Translations under genes and position numbers: made by a program
Assembly: GCA_026545765.1 (NCBI GenBank)
Contig: CM048842.1
Coordinates: 20,052,667 to 20,116,666 of the forward strand
DNA length: 64,000 bases
Source of the DNA: Plantago major
Lineage: Eukaryota; Streptophyta; Magnoliopsida; Lamiales; Plantaginaceae
Direction: 5' to 3'
Notes under the pieces: model-generated
Told to the model about the DNA's origin: nothing
Databases searched by the model: none
Seen by the model: only the letters and a program-made list of their open reading frames with translations
Shown: piece after piece, positions 21,329 to 31,861 of the stretch
Numbering within the stretch: position 1 is the first letter of the stretch
Layout: every line of letters begins with the position of its first letter

Positions 21329-22810
21329 ATGTCTCTGAGCGATGCACCCATTCTCAAGCCAGAGAACTATGAGAAATGGAAGAACAACATGATGCCTCAC
21401 CTGGAATCTATCAGTGACGAGATGATCAAAGTAATAAAGAATGGCCCCATTGTCATTCAACGAGAGAAACAAGTCATTGATGTTTCAAATGGTCAAGACA
21501 TGGAACCCATTGATACAGATGCTGTCGGTTCTTCCAAATCTGGTACAACATCGAGTGCAAGACCAACAAGTGAAATTGCGTCTGAACCAAAGCCCAGACA
21601 TCTCTGGACATCGTAAGATTCCAAGAGAAATAGGCTGGATAGTCAAGCAAGAAACATCATTTTTCGTTCTACTCCAGACCACATACAGTGCAAACCGTGG
21701 AGTGCTAAAACGGCGAAAGAAACCTGGTCACTGATTGAAGAAATCTGTGCCGGCACTGAGAAAAAAGATAGGAGAAATTTCAGGAGAGGTCAGAGTGCTA
21801 TGCTCACTGAGGAAAGGAAGAAGATTCAAATCCAACTGGATGCTCTTGATCTTGACTCTGAGTCTGAGGATGAGGACTCAGATGATTGTAAACTTCCATC
21901 ACCAAAGTTGTGTGGCATCACTCACGAATTGGTTGACTTCGGCCAGAAGAAGAAAGAAATGTGCGGGGTTGCTGAGGAGGTCTATCCAGATTTCTCCAAC
22001 ATCGAGCCATGCCTAATTGTTGATGAGGAAACCACTACTTATCGATTTATAAATTATGAGATTGATGAGGAAGGAATTAAAGATCTAGAACACCTCAGAA
22101 AAGAGCTTGATCTTTATGAGAGAGAGTTTATAGTTGTCCAAGCTAGAACCAAAATTCCCGAGGAAGAAAAGAAGTCTCTTGAAAAGGAATTCTCACAATT
22201 GCGAAAGCTATCTGAGACAAAGGATGCTGAGAATGCATTTCTGAAGGCACAGATAGTTGAGACAGGAAAGTTACATGAAGAAGCAATGGATAAACTTCAA
22301 AAGAAGTGTGAAGGTCTTCTTTCTAACAATGTTGAACTCAAAAAGAAAGAAATTTCCTTCCAATCCTATGCCAAAGCTTGTGACACTCTCACTGATGTAC
22401 ACTCTTACCTAAGAGATGTCTTAGAAAAAGGAGGACTTGGGCTGGACAATCAAACAAATAGTTCTACCACTTTGAACAAGAGTGACGAAAGAATGACATT
22501 TGTTAGTGGTCCGCAAGGTGGTTCCATTGGTCAGAAAGCTAAGGTTACTGACAAAGGAAAAGCAGTCGCGACTAAACCTTTGAGGGAAAAACAAGTCCCA
22601 AAGAAATCTGATGGGAAAGTTCTTGAAAAGGAACAACACATTGGAAAGTGTAATCCCACAGTGCTACATCTCTTAAAAAGGGAAGATTGCTAAAGCTGAC
22701 AAATTCTCTAATATCACATTTTCTGGAAAGAAAAATGACCCAGAGACTAGTAAGGCTGTTGAGAGAAGATCTCAGTCAGCACCACGTGCTCGAAATGGCA
22801 TTGGCTATAA
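21329..22810 (+). pseudogene. Sirevirus copy 2 gag with internal deletion
   Basis: Gag starts at 21329 (MSLSDAPILKPENYEKWKNN). A TAA at 21614-21616 and a frame change separate the N-terminus from the 21800-22693 frame. Compared with copy 1, the middle of Gag including the CCHC knuckle is missing: sequence jumps near 21755-21770 from the 'WSLIEEI' region to KDRRNFRRGQ. The remaining C-terminal half is an acidic, heptad-rich coiled coil (22060-22400) ending in a Lys-rich tail. The protein could not package RNA in the usual way. Confidence 0.82.
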
Positions 22811-24086
22811 AGCCATCGGGAAATAGCTTTCTTATGATTACAAACTAGAGCAAGATCGATGGATGAAATCTAGGGTTGCTCACAGCAATCATCAGAAGTG
22901 GAAGAAAGAACACACCACAAGCAATCTGAATGCCAGGGCTAGAAGAAATCTGACAAGGAAAGCTAAGTTCGCTAAAAAGTAGACTCAACAACCTGACAGG
23001 TTTCTGAAAGCACCATGAGGAGCACCAAGGAACACACAAAGAAGGAAAATAGTTGATAATACTGATACTAGTCATTTACCTAGAATTCCTCCTTATGTTC
23101 CGGCTAGACAAAAGAACGTCCCTAAGAAATTCATTCAAAAGTGGATTCCTACTGGGAGATACTTTAGTCAAGATGGTTCCATTGTTGGAATGAGAACCTA
23201 ACTCCATGTTTCCTGTTTTGTGCATAACACTCTAAAGAAGAATCCAACGTGACATTTTGATAGTGGATGTGGGAAGCACATGACAGTAGATAAAGAAAAT
23301 CTGGTTAACTACAGAGTATATGATACATGACCAGATTTCAGATTTGCAGGGGGAGAAGTAAATCCAACCGTAGGATTTGGAGATCTGAAAATTGGAGCCC
23401 TTACAATCACTGGAGTACTGCATGTGAAGGGATTGAAATATAATCTTCTAAGCATGAGTCAATTTGCTGACAAGGGGTTCTCAGTGAAGATCAAATCCAA
23501 ATTCTACAAATTGATTGACAATGAGTCAAAGTAGGTAGTCATGGTTGCTAGGCGGAAAGGAAGTCTCTATGTTGCTGAATGGGCATCTGCCACAACTGAA
23601 GAATGCCTCATTAAGAGTGAATCTGGCTACACTGAAAAAAAATTGGCTATGGCAAAAAAGGATGAGTCACTTGAATTTCAAAACTCTGAACAAGCTATCC
23701 AAGAAAGAGTTGGTTGTTGGATTACCTAAAATGGCATACAAAAAGGATGGTGTATGTTCAGCTTGCCAATTAGAGAAAGAAGCCAAAACATCTTTCAAGT
23801 CTAAAATTCCAGTGTGAGGCCACCGCAACTGTTACATATGGATCTCTTTGAGTCCTCAGTAACTAGTTATGTAGGAAAGAAGTATGGTCTGTTTGTTGTG
23901 GATGACTACTTAAGATTCATTTGGGTTGTTTTCCTCAAACAAAAATCTGACGCAAGGGTCGAGATACCAAGCCTGCTGAATAAGCTTGAAGTAATGAAAA
24001 GTTACAAGGTAGCTGTGATAAGAACAGACTAAGGTACTGAGTTTGTGAACCAGTACATAAAAGAGTTTTGTACTTGCAAAGGTATA
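22811..24086 (+). pseudogene. Sirevirus copy 2 protease and integrase N-terminus (truncated)
   Basis: The decayed pol has the aspartic protease site HFDSGCGKHMT at about 23251-23285 and the protease end GVLHVKGLKYNLLSMSQF. The pre-integrase zinc finger follows (SHLNFKTLNKL ... CSACQLEK at 23745-23775), then the start of the integrase core (LHMDLF; the second motif is broken by a TAA next to GTEF). At least five stops interrupt it. The sequence ends at 24086 where the B element is inserted. Confidence 0.82.
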
Positions 24087-25420
24087 TGATGTGACAATGA
24101 AATGTGCGATATAGCATACTTTTAAATCCTTGTTTTTTGCCCTATATGCAATATTTGTATCGTTTTATGGTCAATTACGAACATTGCGTGTTTTATGTAG
24201 GTCATGATCACGTTTTGAGAATTTGCACGATTTCAGGCACCAAAACGGCATAATTGTGCCAAATCGGGGAAAGGAAGCAAATACGCCGGATCAACCATTG
24301 CACGGAGTTCGAGGAGTCAAAACATGTGATACGACCAACCGATGCGAAGATAATTGAAGGAGGAACAACTTTTTTTTTTTTTAGAAGACCACTTTTCGAG
24401 GAAACGAAGTTACGAAGCCCGAAATTGAAGAACGAAGAAAATATATTCGAGCCTGCAGAAATTGAAGACAGCGGCCACCAGGGGACCACGGTAGGGGTCA
24501 CTGCGGCCACCAGGCGACTGCAATGGCCTTGCTGTTTTTCCTCTGGCTGCTCTGTTAGCCTATCAGGCTGAGGCCCGCCTTCCTAAACCTTCCTTATTGA
24601 AGAATGGCAGTTTGGAGGTCGAAATTTAACATATAAATAAGACCTCAGGGGTCTCAGATTTCACACCGCTCACAAAGCAGCTCTCCTTGAGAGAAAACCA
24701 GTCCTTGGGGAAGTGAAACTCTAACCGCTGGCTGTCAGGCATCCAGAAGGAGGAAACCCTAGACGCAAAGGCACAAAGACATCAAGATCATCAGAGACTA
24801 AGCTTCTTCTTCCTTTCTTCTTAAATTTCAATTACTGTTCTTCAATTATTATGAGTAGCTAATTTCCTTTTGTAAAGGCGAACCTCCGTAACTCTGCTTT
24901 TGCTACTTCTTTACATACCGTGATATGTTAATGGAATAGTTATTTGACATAAATCATGGTTATACAACTCTATACATCTTTCGTGGTGTGATGTTTCTGC
25001 TGAGTGACACATTAGTTTCATTGAACTGAGTAGGGGTACTCGTGCCGACTGCGCCTTAGCACCATGGTATTATGCCCTACTGTCGTTAGAGGTAACTGCG
25101 TAGGATTTTAACTGGGAAGTAGGGAGTAGCATAGCAGAGTGAGGTTTGTGAACCTTTACGCCTGTTAGCTATTGATTTACAACAAAAGAAATTTAGGGTT
25201 TACTGCGAACTGAACATTCTGTCTGAGATAAGAAATTGTTTACTTTTCTGCATTCAAATTTGCTTGTTCCCATGCTAAGTGTCCGTGGAGAACGACATCC
25301 CGAGTCATCTTTCCGCTATAAACTGTGGATTTGAGGACTTCCGACTTATAAATTTAATCTTGATTATATTTGGAGATTACCATTTCTACAACGGAAAACG
25401 AGATCTCTGAGTGCATATCA
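24087..25420 (+). repeat. 5' LTR of family-B Athila-like element
   Basis: The ends are TGATGTGACAATG...GTGCATATCA. It matches the minus copy at 4411-5809. The left flank GTATA is the expected target duplication half. It contains a T13 run near 24370 and two copies of GCGGCCACCAGG (24470 and 24505). Confidence 0.88.
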
Positions 25421-25425
25421 AAATT

Positions 25426-25443
25426 TGGCGCTGCTGCCAGGGA
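25426..25443 (+). other. Primer binding site of family-B element
   Basis: TGGCGCTGCTGCCAGGGA lies five bases after the LTR. It is a slightly mutated TGGCGCC-type Gypsy primer site. Confidence 0.82.
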
Positions 25444-25589
25444 CACTTGACCGCTCAAGCAAGTTACGATCGATCGAGATAAGTTGAAATCATTCTTTCG
25501 CTTTTTAATTTACGTACTTCCTTTTTAATACGTATAGCATAAACCTGAAAAAATTAGAAAATATGTGAGAATCTATCTCCATAGAAAAA

Positions 25590-25752
25590 AATCCAAAAAA
25601 TATTTTCTTTCTCGAATTAGTTTACTTCCTTATTCAGACAATCCAAAAAATATTTTTCCTTCCCGTATTAGTATACTTCCTTATTCAGAAAATCCAAAAA
25701 ATGTTTTCTTTCTTGCATTAGTGTACTTACTTATTAAGAAAACCCAAAAAAG
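25590..25752 (+). repeat. Tandem repeats in the B leader
   Basis: There are three copies of a 50-51 bp unit (starts 25590, 25640, 25691) and a partial fourth at 25741. Each begins AATCCAAAAAAT and ends in CTTATTCAGA-like sequence. They lie between the PBS and the gag ATG. Confidence 0.85.
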
Positions 25753-25829
25753 AAGTACTTTTAGATTTATGTTTATTTTCTTTCTAGTATTATATATTCG
25801 TATCTGCCAGGGTTTGTCTGTTAGTTTTT

Positions 25830-27162
25830 ATGCAAGGTAGGAGAAGTGCAGGAACACCAATGGTACCGCTTAGAGACAACATAGACAAGCTTGAAAGGCG
25901 AAGACTGTTTGCTACCATCATGGAATCATCTAGCAACACGAGTGGAGAAGGAGCCAACAACAACAATCCATCTGAGAATGTCCCAACTTCTAAACTTGAG
26001 CAACTGCTTAGGATTCGACTTGAGATTCAAGCTGAAATGGAAGAGCTGGAGCAGGAAAGGCTAAGGTAGTAGAGGAAAGATTAAGGTTAGATGAGAACCG
26101 AAGAAGGGATAACTACGCAAGGATGGAACTAGTAGACGAAGATGAAAGACCCATGCACCATTATGTTATTCTAAAGCTAACACCGCATGCCTCAAGCATC
26201 TATCTGGAAAGGATTGGAAGGGAGTATGATCTGAAGGGAACTCATCTAAACCAGCTACCACACTTCTACGGGAACCCGACAGAGGACCCGATGCACTTTA
26301 TGAGGGAGTTCTATGTGATAGTTGGAGGTATACCACTGAATGGGCTCACGAAATGTCAACTCAGAAGAAGGGTCTTCCCCCAACTGCCTTAAGGACAAGC
26401 TGAAGAACTGGCTTATCTCACTACAGCCGGGCAGTTTGACTACATGGGATGAGGTCTTCAATAAATTTATGCTCAGAAACTTCCCATTGAATAAGACATC
26501 CGACCGGAAGAGCCAGATCCAAAACTTCACCCAATTTGACGGAGAAACCTTCCATGAAGCATGGGAGAGATATAATGATCTACTTGACAAATGCCCTATG
26601 CACTCTTATGCGATGTTCGATAAGGTCAATAACTTCTATAAGGGAATTGACTCTATCAGCCAGGTACTCATCGATGGAGCATGTCAAGGAAACCTGCTAG
26701 ATGCACCCCCCCCCCCCCCCCCCAAGAAGGATTTGGGAAGTGTGCGAGAACCTGAGTGAGAACTCTATGTAGAAAGGATGAGGAAGAAGGGTTTCTACTA
26801 AGGAGGTCAGAGCAATCGAGGAAACTCCTTGGAAACAGATCTGCAAGAGGATTGATGTTGTGGATGAAGTATTGGCGGAACCAACACCACTGGAAGAGGC
26901 ACACTATGTGCAAGAATCAAGGAAATGGAGGCCGAGGAACCAACCGGTAAACAACTTTATCCCTCAACACCCTCTTTTATCATACCGTACTGGACCTAGC
27001 CTAAACCCACCCGAACTACAACCTAGACCACCTACTATGCCACCTGTTCCCACACCACCACCAAGGCCATCAGAAAACCTGCTCAAGCCACCCACCATTG
27101 AAGATAAGATAGATACCATAATGAAGGAGATGGGAGACATCAGGAAATTTGTGAAGCAGTAG
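25830..27162 (+). pseudogene. Family-B gag (decayed)
   Basis: The likely start is 25830 (MQGRRSAGTP). The Athila-type Gag core follows: FYGNPTEDPMHFMREFY, LKDKLKNWLISLQPGSLTTW, FHEAWERYNDLLDKCPMH, DGACQGNLLDA. It ends in a Pro-rich linker (26990-27080). Stops and frameshifts separate 25830-26069, 26123-26392, 26340-26759 and 26860-27162. A C18 run at 26706-26723 replaces normal coding sequence and shifts the frame. Role in the intact family: capsid assembly. Confidence 0.85.
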
Positions 27163-28299
27163 GGTGAGTTTACCACGAGGACCAATTTCTTTATCCCCAA
27201 GGCTGAGGACAACTTCAGGAGAACCGACAACACCTTGAGAGGAATGGAGCTGAAGATTGGTCAAATCACCAAAGAAGTAGGGGAACTGCAATAGAAGAAG
27301 GAGAAGCTGCCGGGTCACACCGAGAGAGCTATGATGATTGTTGAAGCTGCCGAGATTACAGGAATCAGGAGAGGAAACCGTATCGAATCTGGACGGAAGA
27401 ACCCCGAAAGGACACAATGTAATGGCCTCCAACCTTCTCCTTCAGCATTCGGGTGTGAAAAAGATTCTCCTGCCAAAGAAAAGAGGGCAAAACCAGTTCT
27501 ACTAAAGAAGCCCTACCCGGAGCTTTCAACATTGATGTTGTCATCAAAGGGAAGACAGCCACAGGAACCCTGGATCTAGGAGCCAACATCAATATGATAC
27601 TGCTCGTCGTCTACAAGAAACTTGGCTTAACAGGAATGGTGGAAGCAAGGACTGGCATACTGGTTGCCGATGGCTCTACTACAACTACCTGCGTCAAGGT
27701 ACATAATGTGATTACTCAGCTAGAGGGGCTCGATATTCTTGTGGACTACCTGATTGTGGACTGCGAAGTCCCAGACAACGATACCATGATTCTTGGAAGA
27801 CCTTTTATGGCCACCACTAACACCATTATCAACGTAGCAAGAAGGGAGATTTCGATGAATATATCGAATCACCGGATAGTAATGGGGACTCCGAGTGAGA
27901 ATCTGGAGGAGGCGAAGGTAGCAAGGATCAACTTTGCCATAGACGACTGGTGGATGGACTCTGAAGAAGAATTGCTGGTACCTTTTGAAGATTTGCTAGC
28001 ACCGACGAATCTATTCAAGACTTACTGGGAGATAGAAGAAGAATCATCTGAAAAATACTCTTCCATCGATCCTCGACGAACACTTTCAGTCGGAGGACAA
28101 AAACTAGAGAAGAGGATCTGCTGAGAGTGAGGGTGAATGGGACAACCCGGAGGAAACCAATGACTACTTGGAGTTTACTTTTCACATCGACGAAGATCCG
28201 GAGCTAGATGAGATCGAGGAAGAAGAGATGAAACGCTGGATAGAGGATTCGAGCTACGCAACAAAGGAATCGATGGACAAATGCTTCAACGGAATCGAG
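27163..28299 (+). pseudogene. Family-B aspartic protease region (truncated by element A)
   Basis: The retropepsin-like site DLGAN is at 27573-27587. It is followed by SILVADGSTTT-type sequence, DYLIVDCEVPDNDTMILGRP and FMATTNTIINV, the usual C-terminal half of Athila proteases. The frame 27594-28124 is open, preceded by frame changes. An acidic coding tail continues to 28299, where element A begins. RT, RNase H and integrase of this copy are not in the window. Confidence 0.85.
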
Positions 28300-29827
28300 T
28301 GATGAGGCATTTTTTAACACCTCATTTAACTCTTTTTGACCTCTTTTTATTAGTTTTTTAGTTGTGTTTTGTATATTTTTTGTGTAGTTTCTTGTGTTTT
28401 GTGTGTTTCCAACTTGTATTCAGGTTTTAGGTGTTTTCGTGAATAAATGAGGCTAAAATGATGCATTTTATTGCATTACTGTAAAGTCAAAAGTTCCACG
28501 GTCTCAAAGGTGGTGGAAAGTGGAGTTCATTTGGAGTTCGGATGAAGTTTCTACGACCTTTCAAGTGAAAACTTGCGAAAGTGGAACTACAATGGAGCGG
28601 TCTAGCCATTTTGGGCAACACTTCTTCAGACGATGTCGGATTGACCTCAAATCGGTGGCCACACGAAGATAACGGAAAACTATAGCTACAGTAACAGTGG
28701 AGCGATCGCCTGGTGCATTTGGGGCGATCGCCCGGGCAATTCTATGCTGCAGCACCGCTGCGTCCAGAGCATCGGGCGATCGCCCGGTGCTTGGTGTGAC
28801 CGCCCCGGTCGGCGAGATTTTTAACGCCTTTTCAGTGTTTTTTCTTTATATTTTCGAATTTTGGAGTTTCAAAACATGAGACTTCATTCCAGATTGTAAT
28901 TTGAACCATTTGAAATTTCCATTTTACTTTTCTCTCTTCCAAAACCCTAGATTTACATCAACAATTGTGACAAACCTTTTGGATGATTATTGAATCACAT
29001 TGGAGAATAGAAGAAGGGTTTGAACATGATTTATATACGAATTCAATCGAAGCTTTTCATCCATGGAATCAAATCCGTGACAATTTGGTAATTGGCTGAA
29101 CTTCTTTTGCTTAATAGGTAGATTTTCATTATTCATTGGATTTGTGTATACGCATTGCATGTTGGATGTGTGGAACATGAGTGGGTCGCGTAGCTAGTCA
29201 TCTAATGGGTCGGTGGTATGAATTTAGGAATTGCAGCTAGTATAGGATCTTTTGGATGAATTCAAATAGCTTCACTGTTTGTTAAATCTTGCGAATCGTT
29301 TGATTTGTTCAAAGTCTTAACAATCGTTTTCTGATACCCAAAATCCACAAGAGGGATTCGCACCCTCAAGGTTAACAACGATTTACACCTAACACTTTTG
29401 ACTACAAATGCTGACTAGTAGAATTGACGACTCTACTACGTTCATTACATGATTTCACTTTCAAAAGTCGTATTATTCATTGCAGATGCCAATAGCTAGC
29501 ATGAACTATTTACTTACCACCGACCTGTGTTTCTTTATAGAGATAAAGTGAAGCGTCTTTGTATGATTATTTCTAGTGGGATTGAGATAGAGTTGATTGG
29601 TTGGGTTTGTCATAACAAACTTTGAGTTACATCTATTTTGAAGCCCAAACTATACACAAATCTCTGTTACCTGCTTTCCAGTCGATTATCTAAACTTGCA
29701 TTTGCAAACAAATCTTAGTCATTCTTCGGGAATGACACTCGGGGCAACTCATCACTTCACTACGATTTTCTAGTGATCTTGATTTGTGCCTTTGGCTAAG
29801 AAGAAATTAACGAATTGATTTGACGCA
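28300..29827 (+). repeat. 5' LTR of element A (Athila-like, gag-only)
   Basis: It starts TGATGAGGC and ends TTTGACGCA (1528 bp). The partial 3' partner is 46821-47549. The left flank is TCGAG. Three palindromic GCGATCGC sites lie at about 28703-28780. The TGATGAGG start pairs with CCTCAT just inside. Confidence 0.82.
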
Positions 29828-29834
29828 TAAAGTT

Positions 29835-29849
29835 TTTGGCGCCGCTGCT
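29835..29849 (+). other. Primer binding site of element A
   Basis: TTTTTGGCGCCGCTGCTG is the Gypsy TGGCGCC-type primer site, seven to eight bases after the LTR. Confidence 0.8.
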
Positions 29850-29963
29850 GTTTGTTTTTTGTGATTTTAGTTTTTTCGATTGTATATATTAGTTAGATTT
29901 CTATTTTCGTACTAGTCTGGCAGAACTATTCCTAGTTTCTTATTTTTGTGTGTGTAGGGCATT

Positions 29964-30664
29964 ATGACTGTCTCTTATTGCGAAGTTTGTGACAATGGAG
30001 GATATGGGCATGATGAGAAATATTGCATCGCCAGGAGGAATCTCCTGAACTTCGAGCAAAAAGTGGGTGAGAAATTCTATGAAACTTGGTACAGGTATCT
30101 GGAATTGAGGAAGAATGTCCAAATCATGATTTTCCCGAGGAGGGCATGATGTACTGTTTTCGCAAGATGCTGAAACGGGACAATAGGAAGCTAGTAGATG
30201 CTCTCGCCGGTGGTTACATTGAGAGCTTGGATCTGGGCCTAGCAAGAGCTTTCTTCGATGAGAATGATCAACTGTCTAGGTTGCATTCCATTGGGTACGT
30301 GCCAACATGGCTGATTCAAGAGGACGAGTCTGATGTGATGGAAGAAGAGATGTCAGATTCCATTACTACGCTAGATGACAAGACTTCTTCCTTCCTTGAT
30401 AATGGAGGCATGGATATCCAGGATATTGAAAGCGCTTCAATGTTACCAGAGCCTTTAGAGAGCCATGTGCCTCATCACCCCGATACCACACATATTGTGG
30501 GTCCTGAGGGGAGTTTTGTTGATCCTTTATGCCCTTTCTCTTTATTTTCTGTTTATGAGTGTTATGTGCTAAAACTTGATCATATTAACTCTCGTCGTAC
30601 TCGGTTGCAGGATCACATGTGCACTATGGGATCGACCCATAATGGAGCAGAAGGAATTCACTAG
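29964..30664 (+). pseudogene. Element A gag-like protein (frameshifted)
   Basis: It starts at 29964 with MTVSYCEVC. A zinc-knuckle-like C-x2-C-x6-H-x4-C (CEVCDNGGYGHDEKYC) comes first. Then follows an Athila-type Gag core (EKFYETWYRYLEL) that shifts frame near 30105-30120 and continues as NHDFPEEGMMYCFRKML and LVDALAGGYIESLD. The tail is acidic and ends at 30664. No protease, RT or integrase follows in either half of the element, so it looks like a gag-only non-autonomous derivative. The knuckle lying before the capsid core is the reverse of the usual order. Confidence 0.65.
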
Positions 30665-30894
30665 AAGCTACAAGTAGGCTCAACGCCTGCTCATAATTCA
30701 TTCCTGTACGAGAATGGATAACAACAATGGATCATAGTCGAGCCAACGACTATAAGAAAAGACGCTTCCCGGGAGGCAACACAGGGGTAAGATTTTGTTT
30801 GCTTTCGTAGTTAGAAATAATAATGGGGATCTTGTTCTCGCTTCCTCTTTCCTTACTTGTGCTTGACGCTCGGGGACGAGCTAAGGTTCAAGTT
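30665..30894 (+). other. Element A internal noncoding region, left of G1
   Basis: There is no ORF. It ends in a polypurine-like phrase, AAGGTTCAAGTTTGGGG (30883-30899), closely similar to the one before A's 3' LTR (AAAGGTTCGGTTTGGGG, about 46799-46816). Confidence 0.6.
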
Positions 30895-30899
30895 TGGGG
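30895..30899. repeat. Left target-site duplication of G1
   Basis: TGGGG is repeated exactly at 44940-44944 after the 3' LTR of G1. Confidence 0.92.
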
Positions 30900-31809
30900 T
30901 GTTGATACGAAATTATGTCCAATCCGTCATAGGCGCCTTTGGAATGAATCCCAAGGTGTCCCATGTTGTCTAAGGATCCGAGACACAATAATCCGACCCT
31001 AAGGTCCGACCCAGGCCCCTCAGGTCCGACCCATCCTAAAGGAGAAGGACAGAAAGGACTTGAATGGTAGTAGGCCGACCCCTCCAGTGGTCCGTAACCA
31101 TAGGGTCCGATCCGGACGAAGATCCGGATCCAACATGACAATCTCACAAGCAACCAAGTAAACTGTCACTAGAGTATAAGGAGGTCGGGGCAATGAGGTC
31201 CGAATCGGAGGAGTCGGACAAATTTATGGGAGTTCACCAAACAACCCCATACGGTCCGAAACAAACGTCCGGACCAACCTCTTCGGACCTTGACCCACAG
31301 AAGACTGTATTAAAGCCTCTAAAACTCTCACATTAATGACTAAACTACCCCCGAAAGCCCAAAGTGGAATGGGGCAAGTGTCATTAATGGGCCATAGGCC
31401 TATTGAAGCCTTGGTGGCTCAATCCAGGCCTTACACTTGGCACGATCTGGTGGAACCCTCCCAATTGGGGAGAAATCTATATATAGGGCACACACTCCCA
31501 TGTTAAAGGTAAGGCAGAATCACTTCCAAACCTTAACTATCATACAGAGTAGATCTTCAGTCACTCTTGAGTAAAGTCTCAGACCGGTTTGACACTTAGC
31601 AAACTGGGTCCTCGGTCCTAATCCCCCCTCTCCAAGCTATTTGTGCAGGTCCTTACACGTCGCCTCTTATCAGTACGACGGTTCTTACGGGCTGTTACTC
31701 TTTGGTTCTTGCAAGCAAGGTGGTTCTTACTCAAAGGTGGTCTAGGTACTTAGCGTGAAGGAAAAGAAGGAAAACTCATTAAGTGGTTGGGGGACCTTTA
31801 CCCTCAACA
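30900..31809 (+). repeat. 5' LTR of G1
   Basis: The termini are TGTTGATACG...CCCTCAACA (inverted TGTTGA/TCAACA). A TATA box, TATATATAG (31479-31486), lies about 330 bp before the LTR end. The relatives are 44282-44939 (partial) and 47550-48441 (G2). Confidence 0.92.
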
Positions 31810-31812
31810 TTT

Positions 31813-31830
31813 TGGCGCCGTCTGTGGGAA
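31813..31830 (+). other. Primer binding site of G1
   Basis: TGGCGCCGTCTGTGGGAA lies three bases after the LTR. This is a common plant Ty3/Gypsy primer site. Confidence 0.88.
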
Positions 31831-31861
31831 TCTTTACAAAAAAGTTCCGTTCTCTCCAGTA

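Noticed and set aside
25590..25752. CRISPR-like direct repeats
   Set aside because: The units are contiguous imperfect tandem repeats without unique spacers, in a plant retroelement leader.
28561..28879. Small ORFs around the GCGATCGC cluster
   Set aside because: They are chance frames in the GC-rich block of an LTR, not kept in the 3' LTR.
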